This document shows positions 10,177-22,909 of a stretch of 64,000 nucleotides of DNA, one piece after another. The stretch comes from Magicicada septendecula (taxonomy: Eukaryota; Arthropoda; Insecta; Hemiptera; Cicadidae). Below the pieces are notes generated by a model. That model was not told the origin of the DNA. It did not search any database and saw nothing but the letters and a program-made list of their open reading frames with translations. The stretch spans positions 40,133,844 to 40,197,843 of the forward strand of contig CM068370.1 of the NCBI GenBank assembly GCA_034769895.1, given 5' to 3'. Numbering within the stretch: position 1 is the first letter of the stretch; every line of letters starts with the position of its first letter. Position numbers and translations under genes: made by a program.

Positions 10177-11900
10177 ATCTTAAACAAACAATAAAACTAA
10201 TAAAAACAAATAAAAACATTTTCAACAATAAAAACATAGACATATATATAAACAATAATCCAGAACCACCTAAAATGAACAGCCTAATAAAAATACACAA
10301 ATTAAACAACCCAATACGTCCATTAATCAATTTCAAAAAAGCTCCTACATACAAAATAGCAAGAATAATAGCACAAAAACTAAAAAATAACCATCTAACA
10401 AATAACCATCATAACATAAAAAATACATACGAATTAATAGACAAACTAAAAATAATAAATATAAATGAAAATACATTTTTCACATCATATGACATAACAA
10501 ACATGTACACTAATATCCCAGTAGAAGAAACAATTGACATAATGATAAACAAACTTATAGAACAAAATGAAAACAAACAATATATAACCGAAATAAAAAA
10601 TAGTCTCCAACTAATACTAAAACAAAATTACTTTGAATTTAATAGCAAAATTTATCAACAGAATGAAGGTTTAGCAATGGGATCACCATTATCAAGCATA
10701 ATAGCAGAAATATTCCTACAACATATAGACACCAAAATACAAAATATCATAAAAACACATGACCCAGATGGCATATGGATAAGATATGTAGATGATGGAC
10801 TATATGTATCAAATAACAAAAACACAAATGCAGAGAACATACTGAAACAAATCAATAACATACATCCCAAAATACAATTCACAGAAGAAAAAGAAAAACA
10901 TAACAAAATCAACTATTTAGACATAACCATCACAAGATACAACAAACACATACAATATGCAATATATAGAAAACCAACTTCCACTAACATCATTATACCT
11001 AACCATTCTGACCACCCACCACAACATAAAATGTCAGCATTTTATTCGTTATTTAACAGAATGTACAAAATACCCCTAAACAAACAAGAAACTGACAAAG
11101 AAAGAAATATAATATACCAAATTGGTTATGCAAATGGACACAATAAAAATACTATGATCAAAATAGAAAATAAAATCAAATTCAAAATAAAAACTGAACA
11201 ATTAAGAATTAATCAAACTGAACAACACATAAATAATAACAACAACAAAAAATGGGCCACATTCACATATATAAATAATAAAATGACAAAACTATTTAAA
11301 AACACAGATATAAAAATAGCATACAAAACTAATAAAAATAAATTACAAAATCTAAATAGCTCACACAACAAAGATAATACAACAACCAACGGTATATACA
11401 AAATTGAATGCCAAGATTGCAATAAATGTCATATAGGACAAACAAAAAAACAGCTGAAAAAACGTTATTTTGAACACCTAAATGCATACAAAAAACCAAA
11501 TATATATAAATCCAATTTAGCCACACATGCAATAAACACAGGACATGAATTCCCAGACATAACCAATGTAACACTAATAAAACATATACCACACAAAGGC
11601 ACCATAATGAACATTTGGGAAAATTTACAGATTTACAAACATAAAACACAAAACAAATTAATACCAGAACAAATACAAATCAATACAAAACATGACACAA
11701 TATTCAAAGCACTCAACATCGAAAATACACAAAATACAAAAACAGATACCACAACCACACACAATAATGCAACATTGAAGAACCAAAGACCAACAAACCA
11801 CCTTAATAACATCCAGAAGCCAACACACAAATACTGCACCAGAAGCAAGATGGCGAAGGCTGAAGATGGGAGAACAGGATCTCCCGAAACATGTTCCTGA
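10177..11900 (+). pseudogene. Penelope-like reverse transcriptase with GIY-YIG endonuclease, 5' interrupted
   Basis: Open for about 574 codons and entered from the LTR of element A without its own start; the first in-frame ATG is at 10275. RT blocks in order: a KIHK/RPL block near the start, YDITNMYTNIPV (~10490), the GLAMGSPLSS block (~10670) and the catalytic RYVDDGLYV (~10785), of the YxDD type. The C-terminal GIY-YIG nuclease begins at NGIYKIEC (~11390), continues CHIGQTKK and RYFEHL, and keeps the C-x2-C spacing typical of Penelope. The frame has no internal stop. It would copy the element by target-primed reverse transcription in the nucleus. Missing are the N-terminal region and the first RT motifs. 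The Lys/Asn/Thr-rich C-terminus follows the strong A bias of the coding strand. Confidence 0.92.
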
Positions 11901-11918
11901 AGGAAAAAATATATCTTG
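11846..11918 (+). ncRNA. Hammerhead ribozyme 1 (Penelope-like element 1)
   Basis: Core CTGAAGA at 11860-11866. Stem II GGGAGA (11868-11873) pairs with TCTCCC (11880-11885). GAAA is at 11886-11889. A very short stem III AC/GT encloses AT, giving a GUU cleavage triplet at 11893-11895. Stem I has inner pairs AGG (11857-11859) with CCT (11896-11898) and outer pairs CAAGAT (11846-11851) with ATCTTG (11913-11918), separated by an internal loop. This is the type I layout with minimal stem III known from Penelope-like elements. It overlaps the end of the ORF. Confidence 0.78.
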
Positions 11919-11990
11919 AGGTAAATTAGTTATAGGTATTATAGTAATATATATATATATATATATATTCAATCTGTATTAATCACAATT

Positions 11991-14097
11991 ACCAATACTA
12001 GTAACAATAAAAATTAATCAAACAGTATAACAAGTGGATCCTTTTTAGCACAGTTAATAATATAAATCACAAATCTATATCCACAGGACTTGTTCTAACA
12101 AAATTGTAATCATTATAAATATGAAAATACTGTTTATATGTATGCTTTCTTTTATGCTTTGAAAACTTTGGAGTGTTGTTGTTGAGGTTTAATAAATGGA
12201 ATCCTCCCACCTGTGCTTTTGGAGAATTGATGATACCCGTTAGAGCCTGTGATGATGAGTGTGGTAATGGTGCTGGTGAGTTCCGAACTCCTGCTTGTCT
12301 CCTTCTAGGCAGCTGTCTTTTTGGTGTTCTGGAGTATTTCTAAGTCTGACGGCGATGCGGAGCATTCTAGTGCACAGCTCTGTCGATGGTGATGGATGAC
12401 GGATGTTGGTGTCATCATCTCCGCATTTCCCCTTCTCCTGACTGTGCAGGGACCCTGTAACATTTTTTATTTGTAGTGGGCCATCAGGAAATACAACTAC
12501 CCCAATTCTCTCTCGCCTCGGAACACAGACACCACACACACACTGTCACAATTTTATCCACACTACTACTCTGTTATTAGCAATACTGTTCTGTGTAATA
12601 AGCAAGTTTGAAAATTTACATTTTCATTAACATTTACAAAATTCAAAACATTTACATTAAATTACTTTTACATTTACTTTTAAATTTCTCCTGCAGTTAA
12701 GTGCAAAGTCGCCACGTGCTCCCAGATACTGGAAGTAACGTGTGAGTCACACACATACACAGATTAACACGCATTCTCATTATTAAATTAACACACCTAA
12801 CCCCTTTTTAAATTAACAGCGAATAATGTAATGATTCTCACCTGAGGCACTTTATAAATTTACGAACTCATAGTAAGTTGAACAAGTTGTTTGCCATGCC
12901 GTCAGACTACGAAACGCCCAGTCGGAAGGCTAAAGATGAAATGAGGCAGCTTGTAGACCTCTAAACGAACCATGCCACAAAAAGAAACTTGTTATGGATT
13001 GTGAAGCTTTAACCGAACAGCTGATGCGGGTAGCTGAATTACATCGCTGTAGCGTGGTATGGCATCACTGATCTAGCTAGCCGGGCTGCCCCATCGCCAC
13101 ACATTGGCGGCCTTTTATGTTTGAATCATGCCGGGAAATTCAAATCCCGGCACAGCAGGTCAGTGAGTATTCACCCCCCTCGTGAGTATTCACCTTGACG
13201 TGGTGAGGGGGGCATTGTTTAGCTTAAGCATTGTTAAGCAAACTAAGAGATACTCACAGAAGCTGCAATTCTGTCAGCTATGCAGTCCTCTAACAATACC
13301 AACATAAACCGTTCTTTTAAGAACGCCAAGAATTTGACATCAGTCAGGCATCATCCTGACAGACTATTTTATAAAATAATGTCCCTATTAATTTGATAAG
13401 TTTCACTTCATGGCTGTCTTAAGAAAAATCATTGTTTGAAATATGTTTTCTAAACACTGTGCCGGCAAAGTTTTTGCAAGCCGATATAATCATTTGTTTT
13501 GTATTAAGTTTACTGTTAGATATCAATAAATTATACATATATTTTGCAATCTTTAAAACGTCTGATGAAGCTCTAATTAATTTTCTGCTTGACACAAAGT
13601 CAGTAAAATGAGTGTAAACGGTCAAGCTATTGTCATCTGTTATCAGTCATGCAAAAGTAAACACAAACTGTTATAATAATAAAATCTTCATAACCACAAA
13701 TTTTCAGTAGAACTGTCCCAAATTTAATAATTGTAAGGTGTCAAAACAAGTACATTACTGACTGAATGACTCGTTTAGTACACGTGTTAACTTACTGCCA
13801 AACGCTTTATTGCCCACCATTGTGTGGGAAACTGTACGTGCTTCGGACCGTTTTCTGCCATTCAATTTGCCTGTCAGCACACGATCCATATAGTATACAT
13901 CGATGGTAATAACAAATGTTATTTTGTATATTCAGATTGATTGAAATATACAACTGAAAAATTAAATAAAGTCTGCCCATACATGTATGGGCACGTCGTT
14001 ATCTACAGCCAGCTGTGACTCCCTCTCCCTCCTAGGAGTGGGGGTAGCGAGGCAACGACGGACATTTACCCTGCATTGGCTTAATGATCCAGTAGTA
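11991..14097. other. No gene seen; AT-rich DNA between elements
   Basis: No ORF here resembles a known protein. The 99-aa minus frame at 12240-12539 has no recognisable domain. One compact inverted repeat is at 13131-13153 (see findings), and a C/G-rich inverted pair flanks 13171-13212. Part of 11991-12240 may be Penelope 3' sequence. Confidence 0.5.
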
Positions 14098-14099
14098 TA

Positions 14100-15399
14100 T
14101 ACAAGGGAGCATTGAAAAATTCGCGGCATACCATAGAAACAAATGTGTGACGTTTCTGTATTTTACCGCATCGTGGCACCACATTCGCCCCACAAACAGC
14201 TGTGAAGCGTCAAGTCATTGTTGCAGAGAAACAGCAGTATAAATAAGGTTATCTCATATCAACGCTGAAAATGGAGAAAACTGAACACCAAATGTTTTGT
14301 TAAGAAAGGTTTAACATCAACAGAAATTTTTAATGAGCTGAAGAATGTGTTGGGTGATGCTGGACCTTCATTTACTATAGTAAAAAAAAATGGGCTACTG
14401 AATTTAAACGTGGCCATACAAGTTTGGAAGATGACCCGCGTACTGGGCGTCCGAAAAGTGCCACTACACCAGAAATCATCAATAAAGTGCATGCTATTAT
14501 TTTGGAAGATTGCCATTTGAAGGTGTCCGAAATTGTTAAGACTGTGGGCATCTCAGATGAAAGGCTGAGGAATGTGAGGAATCTCACATTCTTACTGAGG
14601 AATTAGGTATGAGAAAGCTGTCTGCAAGATGGGTGCCGCGTTTGTTGACAAGTGACCAAAAACACATGCGAATGGAAGCTTCTCAGGAATGTTTGGACCG
14701 TTTTAAGAAAAATCCAAAAGATTTTATTCGTAGATTTGTAACAACTGATGAAAATTGGGTCCATTACTTCACTCCGGAAACAAAACAACAGTCGAAACAA
14801 TGGAGGCATAGTGATTCACCGTCTCCAAAAAATGGTAAAATCAATTTTGTCGGCTGGAAAGTGTATGGATCCATTTTTCTGGGATGCTAAGGGAATATTG
14901 TTACTAGATTGCCTTGAAAAGAGTCAGACGATAAATGGAGAGTATTACGCTAACCTTTTGGGCCAATTAAATGTACAATTTCGAGAAGAAAGACCAGGTT
15001 TCGCAAAGAAGGTCATTTTCCATCAGGATAATGCACGCCCTCACATATGCGTTATGTCTATGGGAAAAATCGCCGAGTTGAAGTACGATCTGTTGCACCG
15101 TCCGCCTTATTCGCCTGATTTAGCGCCATCTGACTTTTATCTATTCCCAAACTTCAAAAACTTTTTGGGGGGAAGCGATGTTCCTCAAATGACGAGCTGA
15201 AAGCGGCAGTAAACGGTTATAATGGTTATTTTGAGGACCTAGAAGAATCGGACTTCCTCAACGGGGTAAGTGACGGGGTAATGACTTGACGATTCACAGT
15301 TGTTCGTGGGGCGAATGAAGCGCCACAATGCGGTAAAAGACAGAAATGCCACACATTCATTTCTATGGTAGGCCGCGAACTTTACAGTCCGCCCTCGTA
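14100..15399 (+). mobile_element. mariner-family transposon, 1.3 kb
   Basis: Terminal inverted repeats extend over 100 bp (14100-14240 against 15290-15399), starting TACAAGGG at the left and TACGAGGG at the right after reversal. A TA duplication flanks the element at 14098-14099 and 15400-15401. The 1300-bp length is standard for mariner. The transposase is frameshifted. Confidence 0.93.
14271..15289 (+). pseudogene. mariner transposase (DD34D), broken
   Basis: Begins ATGGAGAAAACTG at 14271. The N-terminal helix-turn-helix region is recognisable (LTSTEIFNELKNVLGDAG, then EDDPRTGRP at ~14424). The catalytic region shows VTTDENWVHY (first Asp, ~14745), HQDNARPH (second Asp, ~15025) and YSPDLAPSDF (third Asp, ~15110), with 34 residues between the last two as in mariner. 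It is interrupted by a stop near 14300 and frame changes near 14390, 14570-14610, 14860 and 15180, so no active enzyme is made. The reading frame resumes to a stop at 15287-15289 (DFLNGV...MT). The inverted repeats are intact enough that mobilisation in trans would once have been possible. Confidence 0.9.
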
Positions 15400-15401
15400 T
15401 A

Positions 15402-15863
15402 TATCAATGGGTATGTCTAAGCCACTCAGCAGAAAGATAACACATTGTACCAACCCCCACTGACATTAACTAAATTTTTTTCTTTCATTTGATTGTTGAT
15501 TTCTCTTTTTTTTCAGGAAACAGCAGAAAGGTTATTCCAACTCTGAGTCTCAGTCTTCACTGTTGTATGGAATATTGCTGCATTTTGTACATGAACATAA
15601 GTTGTGTATAAACAAATGTGTAATATGCGGATAGAGCATGTTTTGATTATAATCTGTTGATTTGTTAATGGGTTTATTTATACACAATTATTTTGTTAGC
15701 AAAGTGCGTTCAACAATGTGTGCTGTGTATTATTACTGAATTATTTCTGTAAGGATGTGCGTTTACTGATATTGAATGTTATGTTTTTGAAGTGGAATTC
15801 TTATATTGTAAAGTAGAAGTTCTATGGAATAGTTCCAAAAACGTGTGCTTGCGTGCGTACGTG

Positions 15864-15907
<44 letters not shown>

Positions 15908-16782
15908 GAATTAATCTTAATACCAGTACATTTCATTACCATTTCAAAAAAGTGTGTAAGTCATATAAAAATTCACCTTTAGTTAGTGTGTTGAGGACTG
16001 CCTGTGGTTCTCGATGAACTCTTAGGTCGTTTATATTGTCAAATTGTGATGACTTGGTTTCAGTTAACTTTCATTATATACAAGCCAGACCTTGTAAGTA
16101 TACAGTGGTTTAGGGTTCATTCTAATTTGGAGTGACTCAAAAATTATTAGAGGTTAGAAAAACATGCACAGACACACACAGTGTCACTGAAACATGTTGA
16201 ATTATGAGGACAGTATTTTATTTGTTCGTTTGCATATGTGTGTATGTACACCCAGATGTTGCCGATGTTGTCACAAAACTTTACTGACAGGTGATGTTAC
16301 AACAATTGAAAGTTGTTCAATAAAGGCCTCCAGCTGGGAAACAACACTCCTAAACATTTTTGATAGTGGCTTTTGGCGTTCTCTTCTTCCCACATATTGA
16401 TCATCCATCAGATAACTTTTCATTCTCTAATCGTTTTTGGCCAAATGTAATAACAGTTACAGAATAAAATTAGTTTATGTTTGGGCTAAAATAATCTTGG
16501 TAGAAGCCTAAGAGCCTAAATTGTGACATGTGTATTGAAGTGTCTTCACAATTGAAGCATGAATTGACTTTTTCATCACAACAATATAATGCTAAACAGC
16601 ACCAAAACAAAATAGCCTGCCACCATCTACAGACCCAATGACACACAAAATATATATGAAGAATATTGTAGCACTGTAGCCTGTGCTTATACTATGCGTT
16701 CGCATCTTGTGCAAATACTTTAAAATAGTCTGTAAAGCGCTGAACTTGCAATATTATGAAGTATTGCAAAGTTGTATGTACA
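15402..16782. other. No gene seen; includes a short (GT)n
   Basis: AT-rich sequence without a recognisable protein. A (GT)n tract of about 40 bp lies at 15866-15906. The 68-aa frame at 16194-16400 shows no known domain. Confidence 0.5.
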
Positions 16783-16840
16783 TATGAGGTTCGATCAGAA
16801 ACTTCGTGCAGTTTTTGTTTATTTGAAAAACTAAACATTG

Positions 16841-17419
16841 TGTTACGACGGTCTACTCGATCGTCTTAGGTACAGTGGAAAACAACAAAATATACAGTAC
16901 AAGACAACAATGAAGTCACTAATCACACCTTTAATTTTTACGGTTAAACAGTTCGTAATTAACAACACAGTGTCTACAACAAATCAAATGAAAATTGTTC
17001 ACACGCAATAAAATGGCTACTAATATTAAAACTCAATTGTATACAATTATACTGTCTGATTATAAAACGCAACACTTCACTAATAACTACTTGAACGTAC
17101 ACAGTAATAACTCGAGCCGCTCTGTAAATATATCGCACTAATACTCTCGAACCGCACAGTCAAAAATTCGCCTAATACTAAACTGAACGTTGTTGAGTAC
17201 CAGTATTTATAGCTAGTCGAATATCTAGACGATTCCTAATTGCATCGTAGCGTGCGTATGAACTACATAATTAATTGCGGCCTTGACACAGTCCGCACGG
17301 CTGGTGGCGTCGAGAACTTTCTCGTAGATGCATCTACAAGCACGTACGCCACACGCTTACATTCTGGATCTCTCTGGAACATTCGATAAACACGTAGATT
17401 GTTCTGTGACATCGTAACA
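16841..17419. repeat. Solo LTR (579 bp) with 4-bp target duplication
   Basis: Begins TGTTACGACG and ends CATCGTAACA, so the ends are inverted TGTTACGA/TCGTAACA. The direct duplication ATTG lies at 16837-16840 and 17420-17423. No internal coding sequence is present. It is a different LTR family from A-D and is the usual product of LTR-LTR recombination. Confidence 0.88.
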
Positions 17420-17439
17420 ATTGGTTCATCTACATTTAC

Positions 17440-18060
17440 AATCCTCTCTTCAACATAGCATCAACCGGTTATAACACGACTATATCAACATTTTTTTCAG
17501 TCTTAAAAACAGTTCTCAAATGCACTTTTTGTGTAGCTTTCAGCTCGCTCAGCGATTTTCTTTTTATGCCTTCAACAGTCCCAAAACATTGTCCTTTCTT
17601 GATGTTTTTCATTATTCAGAAGAAGAAAGATCATGTTGGGGCAAATATGGCAAATACAGTGGTTGCAGCGTCTCTACAATTTTCTTTTTTCCTAACATTC
17701 TTGAAGAATCAATGACTGGTGCATTTTCGGCATGCAGTTTCCATAAACTGCCCTTCCATTTCGCTGTTTCCTATGAATAGCGTCACACACATGTGACATA
17801 AAATGCCAGAATTTTTTTTTATGTTTGCACATAATGATAAAAAATTAATGGAAAAAACTACACTCGTCATATGATTATCATGATCTTCAAAGATTGTGAC
17901 AATCTTTTGAAGAGTTGAACTGCTTGTTCATGCATAGTAGGCTTGTCAGAAGCCTTCTGCAACACTTTCTCCACGACAGAACAGTTTATCTAATTCTTTG
18001 CACAAAATTCACTCCATATTTTTCAATTTTGCATTGCAGAATGTCAAAAAATCGCCAAAT
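17440..18060 (-). pseudogene. mariner-like transposase remnant
   Basis: On the minus strand, fragments around 18050-17930 resemble the start of mariner transposases (FCAKN, VEKVLQKA, KPTMHEQAV), and around 17690-17450 resemble the end (LYLPYLPQHDL, VLGLLKA, LKATQK, FKTEKNVD), where the third catalytic Asp would lie. Several stops and frame changes separate them, and the central catalytic region is missing. Support comes from motif order and the surrounding inverted repeats; the family call is moderate. Confidence 0.45.
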
Positions 18061-18240
18061 GCTCAAAACATAACTTACTCAATTGGTTCTCAAATCTAAA
18101 CTACTCATCCAATAGCATACAAATTTTAGGCACTTGTGACTAAGATGGGTACAAACATTGCATAATAACAATTTTTTAATTGGAATTTATAGCGCATGAA
18201 ATCCAAAAATTGCATGAACCTTTTGATCAAACCTTGTATA

Positions 18241-19929
<1,689 letters not shown>

Positions 19930-19937
19930 ACCAAACT

Positions 19938-20742
19938 CAGGGGCAGATTAAAAGCCCTATGCTGCCATCAGATTGGTGCCCCCCCCCAATTCAAAATTTA
20001 ACCATTTATCCATTATTTACACTTCTAATTGGCATACACAATTTTGAAAGTTAACAATTATTTTTATAAACTCAAATAACAACAAATATTTAGCTAAATG
20101 GTGATTACAGTGAGCGCAGTAGTAGGCGTACTTAAGCTTAGAAAATGCTAATTTATCCATTTTTTCTTAACTTTGCTTTAACGAAGTTTTATATAATTTC
20201 TTCTAAATCGATTCAAGTATCTCACTTTCAGTATTTAACCTTGCTAACAAAGATAATCTCTCAACTCCGATAATTGAACTCAACATAATGTTTGTGATCT
20301 TTCAGATTCGCAGTTTGCTATTGAAATCATCAAAAGCAGATGATAAGCAATGTATATATTCAGAAATACATCAATAATTGTACAATCAGTAATCCAGTTT
20401 AATACTCGGAACTGACAAACTGTAGTATCATGGAATCTATTATCTCCATTCGAACGATTTGAAAAAAAAACTTGCAATTTTACTCGTGGCACAAAGTGCT
20501 TCAATTCTGTTACCAGATCATTATTCAGATCATTCAAGTAAACTTCCATAAGAGTTTTCGCTCGATTTTCCAACTGGACACTCCATGGTTAATAACTGGA
20601 TAAGAAAACCAACCAATTGCATGCTGTGATCATAAGCTTTGCTTCGCTTAGCCAGTTTAGTTGGGTGTTGCCCCCTCTGACAGTTGAGGCCCTGGTGCCC
20701 GGTGCTGCAGCATACCCTAGCGTTATGGATAATCCGCCACTG
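19938..20742 (-). mobile_element. hAT transposon relic 1 (805 bp)
   Basis: Terminal inverted repeats CAGGGGCAGATTA (left) and CAGTGGCGGATTA (right, reversed). The 8-bp duplication is ACCAAACT at 19930-19937 and ACCAAAAT at 20743-20750, one mismatch. It contains a C-terminal transposase fragment on the minus strand. Confidence 0.88.
20280..20573 (-). pseudogene. hAT transposase C-terminal fragment
   Basis: A 97-aa frame resembling the end of zinc-finger MYM-type hAT transposases: LNNDLVTELKHFV, then IIDVFLNIYIA and the dimerisation signature ISIANCESERS (usually ITNCEAERSF). The catalytic core and N-terminal zinc finger are absent, and the signature has lost its usual Phe. It lies inside the 805-bp relic and is an internally deleted non-autonomous copy. 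Confidence 0.75.
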
Positions 20743-21215
20743 ACCAAAATAGACACCACTAGTCCTCTGTGTTAGTCCATTAAATTGAGGATCTGTTACT
20801 TGTGTAGTTTAATTAGCCATGCATTTATAAGTTCAGGGTACATTACCACCTACTCTACCTCATTTTGCACGACAAACAGCGAGTGTTGTTATACTGTTCT
20901 TCTGTGTAAATTTCTTCTTATGTTACAGTCGCTTAGTTGTTTTCTGTTGGTATATCTTACTGTTTGATTGTGGTACCAGTGATTTTTTTTTTAGTGCATT
21001 GTCTCCGGGTTGCTGATAATCTGTATGACAGTAATAAATATGTATCTTTTCAGGTGTCCTTACACCTGGTGTATTTACAAATAACATACTTTGAGCTCAT
21101 AATCTCATCTTCAGGTTACTTTTGATGATAACCAAAACATGAAACAGAAATAACACTGCTGCACACCGCTATAGAAAAAATTCCCGATTAGAGCTTTCAA
21201 ACCTCACAGCTCATC

Positions 21216-22232
21216 CAGGCCCGGATTTAGGTGTCCTGCCACTCCCAGGCACTATTGTTAGCGCCCCACCCCCAACAAGTAACTTCTATATATTAAATTC
21301 TCCTTGACTGCTAAAAAAAGGTGCTGAAAATAGTAATTTCAACTATCTCTATTGCAAATATCTCATTTGATCTTAAATCTAAAAGGGAAGTGTGATAGAA
21401 TTGTAAAACAGACTACATTTTTTAAACTTTTATTAGTATTTATTCACATGTACACTTTAGTAACACATAGATTAGTTTTATAACAAGTAATATATGTAGG
21501 CCTAATTTCTTTTTATTGGTTTATTTATAGACCTACATGGTTTGGTTTTATCATCAAACATAGTAAAATCAATGAAAGTAATATAAATTGGATAAATAGA
21601 ACAAATAATTTAAGAGTGATTGAATAAGATCCCAAATTACACAAATGGCTTGATTTTATATTGGCTTTCGTCTTGCTTTGATCAGTGAAAATTCTTCAAT
21701 AAGGCCTTCAAAGTTCGTTTGTTCACTGTTTAAAAGTTCTGCCTCAACATGCAGGATTGAGAGCGAGTCGAGTTTTTCCTCATTCATTGTTGATCTAATA
21801 CATGATTTAATTCTTTTTAAAACAGAAAACATACGTTCTGCCGAACAGTTAGAGATAGCTGTACACAAATACATATGAAGAGCTATTGCAATATTTGGAA
21901 ATGTTGACTGAAGTTGAGATTGTCGCATGAATAACATCATATGCAGTGGAATGTTCTTAGTATCAGCATTTTTTATTAGTCCAGCAAATGACTCTTCAAG
22001 ATCATTTTTGTACAAAGATCGAAGTTATTCAATAACGTGTTATTCAATGATATAATTAAAGGTTATTTCAAAACAATTTTTTTTTTCAATTTGGCCATAA
22101 AGCAAATGCCCAATACAAATACTGTAATTAAAAAACCGAAAACATGAAATTTTAACAAATAATTTTTCACCTTGTGCCGTCCCCCTGACCCTGCCGCCCC
22201 TAGGCACGTGCGTAGTGGGAAATCCGGGCTTG
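21216..22232 (-). mobile_element. hAT transposon relic 2 (1017 bp)
   Basis: Inverted repeats CAGGCCCGGATTT and CAAGCCCGGATTT (reversed) with a perfect 8-bp target duplication AGCTCATC at 21208-21215 and 22233-22240. Inside, a minus-strand frame encodes a hAT C-terminal region. The 450-bp gap between relics 1 and 2 shows no gene. Confidence 0.93.
21656..22015 (-). pseudogene. hAT transposase C-terminal fragment (dimerisation region)
   Basis: A 119-aa frame with STFPNIAIALHMYLCT followed by AISNCSAERMFSVLKRIK and RSTMNEEKLDSLSILHVE, the conserved hAT C-terminal dimerisation signature. It ends with a short basic tail (KARRKPI). The upstream DDE/RNase H-like core and the zinc finger are deleted, consistent with the short element. 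The remaining frame has no stop, so the deletion may be fairly recent. Confidence 0.85.
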
Positions 22233-22240
22233 AGCTCATC

Positions 22241-22907
22241 ACCAGATCGGAAATATACAATAATGAAACGAGACAGTTTCTTTATACCTCTACTTGCCAT
22301 GACGTGTAGGTGCTAACTGCAGTTATCAATTTTACTGCTTACTTTGGGGCCACAGTTAGCACAGCGTTTCCACTGTTCGGCCTCGGTGAATGAGCTTACT
22401 CACAGATTCATACCTTCTGTGAGAGGTATAATTTCTGGTTATTTTGCAGGGGTGACTTTTAGTTAAGTACATCTGTTTGGTAGGGATGTGGAAGAAGAGT
22501 CTGGCGATTGTCAGCGATGCCAGTCTTTCTGCCCCCTCTCTACATAATGTCCAAAAGCAAGAATCGATTTCACTACAGTGCAAACTAAATAGAATGTAAA
22601 TAGAACATTTTTTTGTTTTTGTAATCCGTTTTATTCTCTTATGTTAGTATTATTGTGTTGTAGTAGATAAGACACTATATTGTAAAACTGACAATTCCAA
22701 TTCGTTATGTATGATACTGTGTAATTTTTAGTATTCTAAAACAGAAACAAATTTTGTAAAATCTTTAGGATGAATTTTTGTAACAGAACTTATAAATGGT
22801 ACAAAATTATTAAACAGAGTAACATGTAATTATAATGTATAAAATGCTCATGTCTTGCTAGTGTTAAAACTTGTATTAATAGATAATTCGCTATATTATG
22901 ATAAAAA
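22241..22907. other. No gene seen
   Basis: AT-rich stretch between hAT relic 2 and the Tigger element. The 75-aa minus frame at 22356-22583 has no recognised motif. Confidence 0.5.
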
Positions 22908-22909
22908 TA

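Larger units (their letters stand above)
10177..11990 (+). mobile_element. Penelope-like element 1, 5' part missing
   Basis: An RT plus GIY-YIG ORF followed by a hammerhead ribozyme motif and an AT-rich tail with (TA)n at 11948-11968. These are hallmarks of Penelope-like elements. It begins abruptly at the edge of element A's LTR, in the middle of the RT domain, so its 5' part is expected on the other side of element A, upstream of the window. The exact 3' end is uncertain. Confidence 0.88.
16783..18238 (-). mobile_element. Decayed mariner-like transposon with a solo LTR inside
   Basis: Imperfect inverted repeats: left TATGAGGTTCGATCAGAAAC against right (reversed) TACAAGGTTTGATCAAAAGG, continuing for ~35 bp. 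A TA is present at 18239-18240; the left flank has decayed to CA. The interior, read on the minus strand without the solo LTR (16841-17419), has mariner-like residues. The outer length minus the LTR and its duplicated target is ~870 bp, so the middle of the gene is deleted. Confidence 0.6.

Noticed and set aside
11948-11970. (TA)n as a regulatory site or CRISPR-like repeat
   Set aside because: Simple dinucleotide repeat near the Penelope 3' end; no spacer-repeat structure anywhere in the window.
12240-12539. 99-aa minus-strand ORF as a host gene
   Set aside because: No recognisable motif or flanking gene structure.
13050-13160. A tRNA gene around GCCGGG...CCCGGCA
   Set aside because: No cloverleaf: D-arm and anticodon arm do not form, and the matching ends belong to one local hairpin.
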